Shown piece after piece: positions 54,828 through 63,524 of a stretch of 64,000 nucleotides of DNA. The position numbers and the translations under genes are program-made. Every line of letters begins with the position of its first letter. Positions within the stretch are counted from its first letter, which is position 1. The DNA comes from Flammeovirga yaeyamensis (GTDB lineage: Bacteria > Bacteroidota > Bacteroidia > Cytophagales > Flammeovirgaceae): contig NZ_CP076132.1 in the NCBI RefSeq assembly GCF_018736045.1, positions 62,001-126,000 on the forward strand, in the 5' to 3' direction. The notes under the pieces were generated by a model. It worked only from the letters and a program-made list of their open reading frames with translations, was not told the DNA's origin and did not search any database.

Positions 54828-56597
54828 TTAATTACTTTTCTCAAAATAAACCGTACTGAAATCACGATATTGCATCGGATTATTAGGGAAATCTCTAATA
54901 TGTCTTTGAATTAAGCGATATCCTTCATCGTACCATAGTACAATAAACGGAGCATCTTCCATTAATATCTTTTCAGCTTTTTTGAAATGACTCAATGTCG
55001 TTGCCTCATCATTGGATAACAATGCCTTTTCGTACTCCACATCAAATCTTGGGTTTTTATAACGTATTAAGTTTGGCCAAGATTTATCTTCTGGATTTTT
55101 AGGAAGGTTCTTACTGTAGTAGGCCCAAAGGTAGTTCTCTGGAGATGGGTAGTCAGCAATCCAAGCTAAACGAAGGAAGTCATAACGACCCATGATACTT
55201 TTTTCAGCGATTTGAGCAAATGGTGAAATTTTTAACTCTACTTCAATATTTAATTTATCTTTCAATTGTTTTTTCACCTCCAAAGCTACATTGCTGTATT
55301 GTTCCCCTTCTGTATTTAAATCAAGGGTAACTTGTGGGAAACCTTTACCTTCTGGGTAACCTGCTTTAGCAAGATAGTATTTTGCAGAATCGATGTTGTG
55401 CTTATACCCTTTAATGTCTTCGATATTATAATTTTCAAAAACAGGAGGAGTAATACCAAAGTAACCTTCCATATATCCTTCTCCGTTCAAGATCAATTCT
55501 AATATTCTCTGACGGTCAACCGCGAAACTAAATGCTTTACGAACATTGATGTCTTTAAATACTTTGCCCATGTTGTTCATGGCTAAGAATTGTGTCGACA
55601 TTTCTGGAGTACGTTGCAAGTGATATTTAAAGTTTTGGTTAGACTCATCGGATTCTGCCAAAATATTAATAATATCTTCAGTTGGTACTCTGTACATCAT
55701 ATCAAGTTCTCCTTTTTTGAATTTTAAGAACTCAATCTTTTTATCTTTTACAAAAGAAACATCAATTGCTTTTAAGAAAGGAAGTTGATTACCGTGCTCA
55801 TCCTTACCGTGATAATTGTCGTTTCTTGATAAGATAATTGAAATATCTTCATCAACACTAGCAATTTGATAAGGTCCTGTACCTACACATTTTGTTCTCA
55901 TATCCTCTCCATAAGTCTCATAAGCTTCTTTAGGGAAAATGAATGAACCTGGACGAGCCAAGTTATATAAGAACATCGAGTTTGGTTTCACTAAAGTAAT
56001 TTCGAAAGTAAGTTCGTCAATCACTTTAAAACCCGATACACCTGCAAGGCCTTCAGGAGAATTGGAAAAATTAGGATCAAGTTTAGTTGACTGATAATAT
56101 TTCTCTGCTCCCTCTACAATCTTAGTAAATAAATGTGCGTATTGGTTATTTTTATTGTAGGTGGTAATCAGGTTAAAGCTATAAAATACATCTTGTGCTG
56201 TAAACTTTCTTCCTTTACCTCCCTCAAAACATTTATCATCGTGGAAATATACATTGTCCTTAAGCTTGAAAGTGTACACTAACTGATCATCAGACTTAGC
56301 ATAGCTTTTTACAAGGCTAGGAACAACTTGTAATGATTTTTGATCGAATTTGAATAGACCCTCATAGATTTGAGAAGCTACTCTGTACGAATAGATATCA
56401 ATAATGCTTAAAGGGAATAGGTTTTTAATGTATTCAGCCTCGTTGACTTTAAATACACCACCGTAGAATTTTCCTCCTTTCGCAGGAGTAAGTACCATTT
56501 GCGCATTATCTCTTTCATTGTTGCTATTTCCACAACCTGTGAACAAGTAGAGGAATAAAAAAGAGAGTGTAACAGCGGTAAGCTTTCTCATTTGCAA
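54828..56597 (-). CDS. oligopeptide-binding ABC transporter lipoprotein (SBP family 5)
   Basis: This 589-residue lipoprotein has a signal with lipobox LFTGC (Cys22). Features of family 5 peptide/nickel-binding proteins are IYEGLFKFDQKSLQVVPSLV, FTAQDVFYSF, VGTGPYQIASVDED, NVRKAFSFAVDRQRI and YDFLRLAWIADYPSPENYLW. It would bind peptides in the periplasm and deliver them to an ABC permease, but no permease or ATPase gene lies nearby, so it is an orphan component. It is monocistronic, with its own terminator. Ligand specificity cannot be read from the sequence. Confidence 0.9.
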   Translation of the reverse strand: MQMRKLTAVTLSFLFLYLFTGCGNSNNERDNAQMVLTPAKGGKFYGGVFKVNEAEYIKNLFPLSIIDIYSYRVASQIYEGLFKFDQKSLQVVPSLVKSYAKSDDQLVYTFKLKDNVYFHDDKCFEGGKGRKFTAQDVFYSFNLITTYNKNNQYAHLFTKIVEGAEKYYQSTKLDPNFSNSPEGLAGVSGFKVIDELTFEITLVKPNSMFLYNLARPGSFIFPKEAYETYGEDMRTKCVGTGPYQIASVDEDISIILSRNDNYHGKDEHGNQLPFLKAIDVSFVKDKKIEFLKFKKGELDMMYRVPTEDIINILAESDESNQNFKYHLQRTPEMSTQFLAMNNMGKVFKDINVRKAFSFAVDRQRILELILNGEGYMEGYFGITPPVFENYNIEDIKGYKHNIDSAKYYLAKAGYPEGKGFPQVTLDLNTEGEQYSNVALEVKKQLKDKLNIEVELKISPFAQIAEKSIMGRYDFLRLAWIADYPSPENYLWAYYSKNLPKNPEDKSWPNLIRYKNPRFDVEYEKALLSNDEATTLSHFKKAEKILMEDAPFIVLWYDEGYRLIQRHIRDFPNNPMQYRDFSTVYFEKSN

Positions 56598-56697
56598 TGA
56601 ATTTTCTTTATTATTTTGTGCCTAATCGTGTTTGGCTAATTTTCAAAAAAAGTTACCCAATAAGTTTGCGTGAGCAATAAAAGTTCTGAAAAAATGA

Positions 56698-56719
56698 TTG
56701 ATTAACCTAAAGTTTAATC
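56698..56719 (-). terminator. weak hairpin after xth
   Basis: GATTAACC-TAA-AGTTTAATC can fold into a short stem; A-rich sequence to the left gives T's on the minus strand. Weak candidate. Confidence 0.35.
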
Positions 56720-56727
56720 AAAAAATT

Positions 56728-57495
56728 TTATTGTAGTACAATTTCTACTGGACAATGATCTGAATGCACTGCCTCATTATGAAGTTGAGAAGAAATTAAT
56801 GTATTTTCCATCTCTTTTTGTACCATAAAATAATCAATACGCCAACCTAAGTTTTTCTTTCTTGCTCCAGCTCTATAAGTCCACCAACTATATTTTCCTG
56901 GGGATTCATCAAATTTTCTGAAGGCATCTATAAATCCTCCTTCATTAATAAATTTCGATACCCATTCTCTTTCAGCAGGTTGGAAACCTGAAGTGTTTTT
57001 ATTTCTTTCAGGATTATGAATATCAATAGCTTTGTGACAGATGTTGAAATCTCCGCAAACCACTAAATTCTTGTAGTTTTCTTTCAGTTTAGCGATGTAT
57101 TCAAAATAATCATCTAGAAATTGATATTTGAACTTTTGCCTTTCCTCACCAGAGGTTCCCGAAGGAAAATATGTATTGATTAAAGTGAAATTTTCGAACT
57201 CACACAGTATTGTTCGACCTTCACAATCATATGTATCAATTTCCATACCTATTTTAGTGGAAATTGCCTCTACTTTTGATAAAATAGCGACACCGCTATA
57301 ACCTTTCTTTTCAGCAGAATGCCAATAATGATATTTGAAACCTAAATCTTCAAATTCACTTAAATCGACTTGATCGGGTTGTGCTTTAGTTTCTTGAATA
57401 CAAATGATATCTGGATTGCAAGAATTCACCCATCCCACTAAGTCCTTTTTTATTGCGGCTCTAATGCCGTTCACGTTGTATGATATTATCTTCAT
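56728..57495 (-). CDS. xth: exodeoxyribonuclease III (AP endonuclease)
   Basis: This 255-residue enzyme of base-excision repair cleaves at abasic sites and has 3'-exonuclease activity. The family landmarks are all present: ISYNVNGIRAA (Asn), CIQETKAQ (metal Glu), GYSGVAILSK, the Tyr-containing NTYFPSG, GDFNICHKAIDIHNP (Asp/Asn), WRIDYFMV (Asp) and SDHCPV (catalytic Asp-His). The length is standard. It begins one base after the stop of the 120-residue gene upstream, so they form a two-gene operon. Confidence 0.95.
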   Translation of the reverse strand: MKIISYNVNGIRAAIKKDLVGWVNSCNPDIICIQETKAQPDQVDLSEFEDLGFKYHYWHSAEKKGYSGVAILSKVEAISTKIGMEIDTYDCEGRTILCEFENFTLINTYFPSGTSGEERQKFKYQFLDDYFEYIAKLKENYKNLVVCGDFNICHKAIDIHNPERNKNTSGFQPAEREWVSKFINEGGFIDAFRKFDESPGKYSWWTYRAGARKKNLGWRIDYFMVQKEMENTLISSQLHNEAVHSDHCPVEIVLQ

Positions 57496-57496
57496 C

Positions 57497-57859
57497 TTAA
57501 TCTAATAGATCAGTTTCTTCTTTGAAATATTGAAGGATATGCAGCTTCATCATTTTCTCTTGAGCTGCTAAATCCATACTTGGAATTTTCTTTTCTAATT
57601 TCCAGTGTGGCCAACCTTCTTTATCCAATCCTTCTAAACTATAAAATCCACTAAAGCTTAAAACTTTGCATGTGGCAATATGTATAAGGTCTTGTTTTTC
57701 TTCTTTTGAATAGGGTTTAGGACCTTTACCTAACTCTTGGACACCAATCATAAACAGAATACTGTTTAAGTCAGATGGTGCTTTACCTATTACTTGTGTT
57801 AGAACAATTTTTAAACGATTCCAATCATTTTCCAATTGTTCAAATTCTTCGTCCATCAT
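57497..57859 (-). CDS. conserved hypothetical protein, 120 residues
   Basis: This small acidic, helical protein begins at ATG 57859 (MMDEEFEQLENDWNRLKIVL); an in-frame TTG two codons earlier is less likely. It contains FMIGVQELGKGPKPYSKEEKQDLIHIATCKVL and GLDKEGWPHWKLEKKIP, a pattern I associate with an uncharacterised Bacteroidota family. It has no signal or membrane segment. It is tightly linked to xth (one-base gap) and divergent from the ComF-family gene, so a DNA-related role is possible but unproven. Confidence 0.75.
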   Translation of the reverse strand: MMDEEFEQLENDWNRLKIVLTQVIGKAPSDLNSILFMIGVQELGKGPKPYSKEEKQDLIHIATCKVLSFSGFYSLEGLDKEGWPHWKLEKKIPSMDLAAQEKMMKLHILQYFKEETDLLD

Positions 57860-57928
57860 TGTCAATAATAATAGATTAATGTTAACTTGATATCAAATTA
57901 AATACACGATTCATACTATCCCAAACAA

Positions 57929-58633
57929 ATGACTATTCTTAAAGAAAAAATTTTCAATCTCTTTTATGCTGTTTTCCCAAAACAATGCTTACACTGTAAC
58001 GAAGTTCTTGCATATGGAGAGGAGTATCTCTGCTTTAACTGCTACTGTAAAATCCCAATACATTTGGGATCATGGAATCATCCGGAGGAAAATATCATTA
58101 CAAATCAACTTATTTCATTTATTGATTCCCTAAAGTATGCCGTCTCCTTTTTTTATTATGAAAGTGATGGAATACCAAAGTCATTAATTCACTCTTTAAA
58201 GTATAAGAATCAATCTAAAATAGGAGAATGGGTGGTCAATCATTTCCATTATCTGTTATCAAAAGAATTATTTGATGAAATAGATTGTATCGTTCCTGTG
58301 CCCTTACATCCAAAGAAAAAGAGAGAAAGAGGATATAACCAAGTAAGTACACTGTGTGATGCGTTATCAAATAAGAAACAGATAAAGGTAGATGAACAAA
58401 TCATTCAGAGAGTAGTGTACACAAAGAGTCAAACTAAAAATACACAACAAGGAAGAATGGAAAACATGAAAGAGGTGTTTAAGGTTTATCAATCTGAAAA
58501 TATTAAAAATAAAAATATTCTTATTGTTGATGATGTTTTAACCACTGGAGCAACGTTAATCGCTGTGGCAGAGGAAATAGAGAAGTATCAGCCAACTTCA
58601 ATTAGTATTTTAACCCTGGCTGTTGTTGTGTGA
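57929..58633 (+). CDS. ComF-family phosphoribosyltransferase-like protein
   Basis: This 234-residue protein has the ComF/GntX layout: an N-terminal zinc finger (CLHCNEVLAYGEEYLCFNC) and a linker with SLKYKNQSKIG. The phosphoribosyltransferase domain follows, with VPVPLHPKKKRERGYNQV and the PRPP-binding loop ILIVDDVLTTGATL near 190-203. ComF is involved in DNA uptake in naturally competent bacteria; in others the role is unknown. No other competence genes are visible in the window. The gene ends about 90 bases before the tRNA gene and has no clear terminator. Confidence 0.9.
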   Translation: MTILKEKIFNLFYAVFPKQCLHCNEVLAYGEEYLCFNCYCKIPIHLGSWNHPEENIITNQLISFIDSLKYAVSFFYYESDGIPKSLIHSLKYKNQSKIGEWVVNHFHYLLSKELFDEIDCIVPVPLHPKKKRERGYNQVSTLCDALSNKKQIKVDEQIIQRVVYTKSQTKNTQQGRMENMKEVFKVYQSENIKNKNILIVDDVLTTGATLIAVAEEIEKYQPTSISILTLAVVV

Positions 58634-58667
58634 TTGATCCTTATTAACTTCTTATTTTTGAAGATTA

Positions 58668-58699
58668 TTTGGTTTACAAAAATAAAACGTCTACTTTTG
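58668..58699 (+). promoter_or_regulatory. promoter of the initiator tRNA gene
   Basis: TTTG (58668-58671), a 20-base spacer and TACTTTTG (58692-58699); full match to the Bacteroidota consensus, 20 bases before the tRNA. Confidence 0.75.
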
Positions 58700-58719
58700 C
58701 ACAGCATTTAGAAAAACAG

Positions 58720-58795
<76 letters not shown>

Positions 58796-58799
58796 AGTT

Positions 58800-58832
58800 A
58801 GGCTAACCTGATATATTAGGTTAGCCTTTTTC
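58800..58832 (+). terminator. hairpin terminator after tRNA-Met
   Basis: AGGCTAACCT (58800-58809) pairs perfectly with AGGTTAGCCT (58818-58827), followed by T's. Confidence 0.9.
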
Positions 58833-58992
58833 TTTGACTTACTTAAGATATATTATATTTTAATAGAAATTTCTGTAAATCAGATTTTTAGGAGTATCTT
58901 AACAAAGTTAACTGATGGGAACCTTAATAGTAAGGTTAACGTCAAACTAAATGTAAAATGTTCTTTAGAAATTCAAGGTAAATTAGAAATCC

Positions 58993-60180
58993 ATGCTCAA
59001 TAGAAGATTGTTACGCATTAAAACAATGCAAAGTATCTATGCTTTTAAGCAAAATAAATTGTCGAACAAAGAGTTGACTCTTGATTTGGTGAAAAACGAA
59101 TTTAGAGATGAGTTCTTAGAATTAGGTCAAGAAGAGAAAGCTAGAATCGACGAGGAGCAGGCTAAGGTCATCGAATACCTTAACACTGTGATGGATGAGG
59201 ATCAAGAAGATATGTCCACCGAAGGATTGGATGTAAAACTTTTAAAGATCGCTTCTAATGCCAAGAATCATTACAATAATCTTATTGCTTCAGATAAAAG
59301 ACAGTTCCAAATCTCTATGGTAGAGGAAACAGAGGAATTGTTTACAAAATACCTTAAGCTACTTTCTTATCTGATTGATATTTCTGAATTATCAAATAAA
59401 GAGCTGCAAAGAAAATTAGAAAGCAATGCTCGTCAGATAGAATTTGATCAAAAATTTACAGATTGGTTTTACCACAACTCTGCTTTTACAGTTTTAAGAG
59501 AAGATAATACTTTAAACGATTTATTATCAGAACATAAACTAAGAAGAGGTGAGGATGATGAAAGAGTTTTAGAATGGTTACGTATCCTTAAAAGAGATGG
59601 TGAACTTCAAGATGCTATTGAAGAAATTGCTAAACAAGGGGACGATTTTGAAACGCAAAAGGAGATTTTACGTGTAATAGTAAGAGACTTCTTATTTAAA
59701 AATGAGATCATCGAATCTCAGTTTGAAGGAGAGGACTTAAACTGGTCGGAGAATAAACGAATTCTTCGTAGTATGGTTTTGAAAACTGTGAAGAACATCT
59801 CTACTGACTCAGGTACTGAAATTTTATCAATTTCTAAAAACTGGGACGAGGATAAAGAATTTTTCGAAGACCTTTACAAGTATACTTTAGAACAAGAAGA
59901 ATCATTTAAGGAGATCATTGCTAAGAAATCCAAAAAATGGGCTATCGACAGAATCGCTAAAGTAGATAGTATTTTAATCAACATGGCGTTGGCAGAAATG
60001 CTAAACTTTAGAAACATACCTGTAAAAGTAACTATTAATGAATTTATTGAAATTTCTAAGCAATATAGTACGCCAAAAAGTTGGCAGTTTATTAATGGTA
60101 TGTTAGATTCAATATCTGAAGAGCTTGAAGCAGAAGGAAAAATCAAAAAATCCGGCAAAGGCTTACTAGATAACAAATAA
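58993..60180 (+). CDS. nusB: transcription antitermination protein NusB (long Bacteroidota form)
   Basis: NusB acts with NusE in rRNA antitermination. The protein has 395 residues, much longer than the 140 of E. coli NusB. The NusB fold is split: the start MLNRRLLRIKTMQSIYAFKQ matches its first helix. The conserved C-terminal half is at about 290-385 (KKSKKWAIDRIAKVDSILIN, MALAEMLNFRNIPVKVTINE, EFIEISKQYSTPKSWQFING). Long acidic helical stretches lie between. Long NusB forms like this are usual in Bacteroidota. It is followed after 16 bases by the YtxH gene, probably in one operon. Confidence 0.9.
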   Translation: MLNRRLLRIKTMQSIYAFKQNKLSNKELTLDLVKNEFRDEFLELGQEEKARIDEEQAKVIEYLNTVMDEDQEDMSTEGLDVKLLKIASNAKNHYNNLIASDKRQFQISMVEETEELFTKYLKLLSYLIDISELSNKELQRKLESNARQIEFDQKFTDWFYHNSAFTVLREDNTLNDLLSEHKLRRGEDDERVLEWLRILKRDGELQDAIEEIAKQGDDFETQKEILRVIVRDFLFKNEIIESQFEGEDLNWSENKRILRSMVLKTVKNISTDSGTEILSISKNWDEDKEFFEDLYKYTLEQEESFKEIIAKKSKKWAIDRIAKVDSILINMALAEMLNFRNIPVKVTINEFIEISKQYSTPKSWQFINGMLDSISEELEAEGKIKKSGKGLLDNK

Positions 60181-60196
60181 TAAAACACATACATAC

Positions 60197-60523
60197 ATGG
60201 CAAAAAATAGTGGAAATACATTGCTTGGCTTCGTAGCTGGAGCTGCTGCTGGTGCTTTACTAGGCGTTTTATTTGCTCCTGATAAAGGAAAAAATACAAG
60301 AGAGCGTTTAACGTTTAAATTAGATAAATACCGCGAGGAATTAGAAGACCTTGTAGAAGATCTAATGGAAGAAAGAAAAGTAGCCGTTACTGCAGCAAAA
60401 TCAGAAGGTCAAAAGGTAATTGACGACGCTATCAAGCATGCAGAAGAGTTAATGGGTGAAGTGGATGCTCTTAAAGAGAGAATCGCTACTCCAGAAGAAT
60501 TAGAAGAAGAGGATAAAGATTAA
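60197..60523 (+). CDS. YtxH-domain small membrane protein
   Basis: This 108-residue protein has a Gly/Ala-rich hydrophobic start (LLGFVAGAAAGALLGVLFAP, about 9-28) followed by DKGKNTRERLTFKLDKYREE, the YtxH signature. The rest is a long acidic amphipathic helix with EELMGEVDALKERIATPEEL. YtxH proteins are membrane-associated and stress-related in Gram-positive bacteria; their role here is unknown. It is the second gene of the nusB unit and ends before a strong terminator. Confidence 0.85.
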   Translation: MAKNSGNTLLGFVAGAAAGALLGVLFAPDKGKNTRERLTFKLDKYREELEDLVEDLMEERKVAVTAAKSEGQKVIDDAIKHAEELMGEVDALKERIATPEELEEEDKD

Positions 60524-60548
60524 TTCTTTTCTTTAATAATACGTCAAG

Positions 60549-60580
60549 GGCAAAGAAGATTACTTCTTTGCCTTTTTCTT
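60549..60580 (+). terminator. hairpin terminator
   Basis: GGCAAAGAAG (60549-60558) pairs perfectly with CTTCTTTGCC (60563-60572), then a T-rich stretch. Confidence 0.9.
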
Positions 60581-60649
60581 TTTTTGATATCGAATAATAT
60601 TTATAGATTTACCATATATATGTATTTACATATCAAAATATAAACATTT

Positions 60650-60695
60650 AAGTCACCTAACTTTATCCATTATTAAAACTTAAGTGACTTTTTTC
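60650..60695 (+). terminator. terminator-like hairpin upstream of DUF1573 gene
   Basis: AAGTCAC (60650-60656) and GTGACTT (60684-60690) pair, followed by TTTT. It is the second terminator-like structure in this gap and lies only 30 bases before the ATG, with no gene between the two. It may end a small RNA or attenuate the next gene. Confidence 0.4.
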
Positions 60696-60720
60696 GTCAT
60701 TTTACAACATATTTTTTATT

Positions 60721-61191
60721 ATGAAAATATTAAAAACCTTATCGGTATTTATCATCTCAGCAGTATTATTTATCTCTTGTGGTGAGAAAAAAGAATCAAA
60801 GACTCAAACAGCAGAAAAAGGTTCTACTGCTCAAGCTTCTAACGAAAATGTAGGTCCTAAAGCTAAGTTCGCTTTTGAAGAAACAGAATTTGATTTTGGT
60901 GATATTAATGAAGGTGATGTAGTTACTCACGTTTTCAAATACAAAAACGTAGGAGACGCTCCATTACAAATTACAAACGTTCAGGTATCTTGTGGATGTA
61001 CTGCTCCTAACTGGGATAAAGCACCATTAGCTCCAGGTGAGTCGTCTGAATTACAAGTAACGTTTAACTCAAGAGGTAAAAGAGGAAAACAAATCAAAAA
61101 GATTACTATCCTTGCCAATGTTGAGGATGGAATGGATGCTGTAGTGATTAAAACGAAAGTAGCCCCTAAAGATCAACCTCAAGCAATGTAA
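60721..61191 (+). CDS. DUF1573-domain lipoprotein
   Basis: This 156-residue lipoprotein has the lipobox LFISC (Cys20), then a Lys/Ser/Thr-rich linker. A DUF1573 beta-sandwich follows (about 52-150): FEETEFDFGDINEGDVVTHV, FKYKNVGDAPLQITNVQVSC, GCTAPNW, PGESSELQVTFNS. The paired Cys in SCGCT is typical of the family. Function is unknown; it is common and often multi-copy in Bacteroidota. Its place between nusB and yajC is a frequent arrangement there. Confidence 0.9.
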   Translation: MKILKTLSVFIISAVLFISCGEKKESKTQTAEKGSTAQASNENVGPKAKFAFEETEFDFGDINEGDVVTHVFKYKNVGDAPLQITNVQVSCGCTAPNWDKAPLAPGESSELQVTFNSRGKRGKQIKKITILANVEDGMDAVVIKTKVAPKDQPQAM

Positions 61192-61225
61192 TCTTAGGAT
61201 GAAAATATTTAGGTGTTAATTCACA

Positions 61226-61273
61226 AAAAAAAACCTCTGTTAGGCCATAACCTAGCAGAGGTTTTATATTTTT
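61226..61273 (+). terminator. hairpin terminator overlapping a -7 element
   Basis: AAACCTCTG (61231-61239) pairs with CAGAGGTTT (61256-61264). The trailing T tract runs into TATTTTTG (61267-61274), a possible -7 element of yajC. Confidence 0.85.
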
Positions 61274-61297
61274 GTACCTCAATTAATTAAAAAAGAA

Positions 61298-61630
61298 ATG
61301 AGTATTTTAAATAACATCTTACTTCAAGTAGGTGGTGATGGAGCAGGAGTAATGAATATCGTATTTCTAGTAGGTATGATTGCCGTATTTTACTTCTTTA
61401 TGTTAAGACCACAACAAAAGAAGCAAAAGGAACAACAGAAATTTTCTGATGCCCTTAAAAAGAATAAAAATGTGGTAACTGTTAGCGGAATGCACGGAAA
61501 AATTGTTGAAGTGAAAGCGAATGCAGTTGTCTTGGAAATTGATAGAGGAGTGAAAGTAACTTTCGAAAAATCTTCAATTTCAGCAGAGAACACTAACATT
61601 GTTTATGGTCAAAAAGAGAAAAAAGACTAG
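61298..61630 (+). CDS. yajC: preprotein translocase accessory subunit YajC
   Basis: This 110-residue membrane protein associates with SecDF in the Sec translocase. It has one N-terminal helix (about 20-38: NIVFLVGMIAVFYFFMLRPQ) followed by QQKKQKEQQKFSDALKKNKN. A small beta domain follows (VVTVSGMHGKIVEVKANAVV, LEIDRGVKVTFEKSSIS). The length and the RPQQKKQKE motif are standard. secD/secF are not in the window. It has terminators on both sides. Confidence 0.95.
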   Translation: MSILNNILLQVGGDGAGVMNIVFLVGMIAVFYFFMLRPQQKKQKEQQKFSDALKKNKNVVTVSGMHGKIVEVKANAVVLEIDRGVKVTFEKSSISAENTNIVYGQKEKKD

Positions 61631-61653
61631 ACTTTCTCTTAAATACCAATAGA

Positions 61654-61698
61654 AGACCGTTGAGTTATGATATTATTCTCAACGGTTTTTTTATTTTT
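61654..61698 (+). terminator. hairpin terminator overlapping a -7 element
   Basis: ACCGTTGAG (61656-61664) pairs with CTCAACGGT (61678-61686). The T tract continues into TATTTTTG (61692-61699), 23 bases before the next ATG. Confidence 0.85.
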
Positions 61699-61722
61699 GA
61701 AAAAGAATTCTAAAAAACGAAA

Positions 61723-62766
61723 ATGCCGAATAGAAATTATCATATACCAAATTTCAAATTACTCATTAAATGGTTGAGAGAACAGTTCGATAAAAAAGCG
61801 AAGGACAGTTCTTTTGCCAAGGATATGAAAAAATGGGATTGGAGTGCTATGATCGTTTGTTTCTTAACGGCGTTTATTTTTTGGGTATTTCACTCGCTTA
61901 ACGAGGACCATACTTCTACAATAGAAATTCCTGTAAACGTAAAAATTCAGGATGATAATGTGGTGGCTTTACAAGAACCACCAGACCATGTAAGTGTGAA
62001 TGCCACAGGGAATGGCTGGACTTTATTAAGTAAATCGTTAGGTGTAGGTAACTCCAAGTTGAATATTAACCTGGAAGAACCTGTTGAAGTGAAGTATTTA
62101 GCAGGAAAAATTCTATTAAAAGAACTTTCTCAAGTTTTAAAGGGTTTAAAAGTTAACTACATAGTAGAAGATACTTTGGCTTTTAATTATGATACACTAA
62201 CCAACAGAAAAGTAGCTGTTGAGATCGATACTAGTTCTTTTGTATTCCAAAATGGCTACAGAAGAGTTGGTCCAATTAAGGTATATCCTGATAGTGTTAT
62301 TTTTAGAGGACCAAGTACAGAACTAAAACGTTTTCCAGATCATTTGATATTAAGATCTGAGGATACTGAACCTATTGCAGAAAACCTAAATGAATATATA
62401 CCTGTTCGTGTTCCTGTTGAAAATGAAAACACCTTAGTATTTTCGCCTAATGATGAAGTAAAAGTATCCTTTGATGTGTATTATTTTATTTCGTCTACGG
62501 AGAAAACAAAATTATTTAGAGTTAACTTTCCAGGTGGAAAAAATTCCGATGACACATTTTTATTAGAACCCGAAGATGTGTATATTAGTTACGTTATCAG
62601 AGAGGATCTGATTAACAGTGTGGATACTATACCTGTAATTATTGATTACAAGGATATAGATTGGACTGACTCTACTGTTACACCAAAGGTGTTCATCGAC
62701 AACGATTATTACGAAAACATCATACTATCACCAAATAAGTTGAAAGTACTCAAAAACAAAAATTAA
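61723..62766 (+). CDS. YbbR-domain membrane protein (CdaR-like)
   Basis: This 347-residue protein has one membrane helix (about 42-58: SAMIVCFLTAFIFWVFHSL) and an extracytoplasmic tail of tandem YbbR-like beta domains. These are EIPVNVKIQDDNVVALQEPP, the repeated VYPDSVIFRGPSTELKRFPD and VPVRVPVENENTLVF. In Firmicutes the YbbR protein CdaR controls the di-AMP cyclase CdaA; that partner is not encoded here, so the role is uncertain. It is 8 bases upstream of coaE, so the two form an operon. Gene order yajC-ybbR-coaE is common in Bacteroidota. Confidence 0.85.
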   Translation: MPNRNYHIPNFKLLIKWLREQFDKKAKDSSFAKDMKKWDWSAMIVCFLTAFIFWVFHSLNEDHTSTIEIPVNVKIQDDNVVALQEPPDHVSVNATGNGWTLLSKSLGVGNSKLNINLEEPVEVKYLAGKILLKELSQVLKGLKVNYIVEDTLAFNYDTLTNRKVAVEIDTSSFVFQNGYRRVGPIKVYPDSVIFRGPSTELKRFPDHLILRSEDTEPIAENLNEYIPVRVPVENENTLVFSPNDEVKVSFDVYYFISSTEKTKLFRVNFPGGKNSDDTFLLEPEDVYISYVIREDLINSVDTIPVIIDYKDIDWTDSTVTPKVFIDNDYYENIILSPNKLKVLKNKN

Positions 62767-62774
62767 AATTAATT

Positions 62775-63383
62775 ATGCAAGTAGGCATCACAGGAGGAAT
62801 TGGTGCTGGAAAAAGTTACATCTGTAGACTTTTTAAAGTCTTAGGCGTCCCTATTTATAATGCCGATAATTCCGCTAAAATGCTAATGGTGGAAGATTCT
62901 GAAATTATTGATCTTATTAAATCTAATTTTGGTGAAAAATCATACTTCCCCAACGGTATGTTAAATAGAAAATATCTGGCATCAGAAATTTTTTCAGACC
63001 AAGGTAAATTAAACCTCATGAATGAAATTGTACATCCAAGAGTTAAAAGTCATTATAATGATTGGGTGGAGATACAATTGAAGAAAAACAATTATATTAT
63101 TAAAGAAGCTGCTTTAATGTTTACCAACGATCATTACAAAGAATTGGATAAAGTTATTGTAGTTAAAGCACCTTATGAGGATAGGATAAAGCGAGTTTTG
63201 GAAAGAGATAAAAGGCCAAAGCAACAGATTGAAGAAATTATTAAGAAGCAAAAACAAGAAGAAGAACTTTCCGTATTGGGGGATTATGAGATTACTAATG
63301 ACGATTCGAAATTAATTATTCCTCAGGTCATTGAGCTTCACAGACAGTTTTGTGAAATGAATTCTCTAGTATCTAAAAGTTAA
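62775..63383 (+). CDS. coaE: dephospho-CoA kinase
   Basis: This 202-residue enzyme is the last step of coenzyme A synthesis, phosphorylating dephospho-CoA on the ribose 3'-hydroxyl. The P-loop is GITGGIGAGKSYICRLF (about 4-20). VPIYNADNSAKMLM holds the catalytic Asp. The CoA-binding helices and lid region have VHPRVKSHYNDWV, KEAALMFTN, VVKAPYEDRIKRVLERDKR and ITNDDSKL. The length is standard. It follows the ybbR-like gene by 8 bases and ends before a perfect hairpin terminator. Confidence 0.95.
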   Translation: MQVGITGGIGAGKSYICRLFKVLGVPIYNADNSAKMLMVEDSEIIDLIKSNFGEKSYFPNGMLNRKYLASEIFSDQGKLNLMNEIVHPRVKSHYNDWVEIQLKKNNYIIKEAALMFTNDHYKELDKVIVVKAPYEDRIKRVLERDKRPKQQIEEIIKKQKQEEELSVLGDYEITNDDSKLIIPQVIELHRQFCEMNSLVSKS

Positions 63384-63397
63384 TTAAACATCAATTT

Positions 63398-63431
63398 CTG
63401 TGAATAGGTAAAAAATAAAACCTATTCACAG
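63398..63431 (+). terminator. hairpin terminator after coaE
   Basis: CTGTGAATAGGT (63398-63409) pairs perfectly with ACCTATTCACAG (63420-63431); T-rich sequence begins about 10 bases later. Confidence 0.75.
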
Positions 63432-63482
63432 TTAACTTCTACCTTTTTTTTAATAATTAGACTTTTTTTTAACCGAATTGAT

Positions 63483-63490
63483 TAGTTTTG
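63483..63490 (+). promoter_or_regulatory. purH -7 element (candidate)
   Basis: TAGTTTTG fits TANNTTTG, 34 bases before the purH ATG; no TTTG at the -33 distance, only a T-run. Confidence 0.4.
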
Positions 63491-63524
63491 CGGGATAATC
63501 AAACAAACAAAGATTATCACTCAT

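Noticed and set aside
57866-57928. Replication origin at the point where gene direction changes (57.9 kb)
   Set aside because: The gap is only about 60-70 bases and holds no DnaA-type boxes; the change in direction alone is not evidence.
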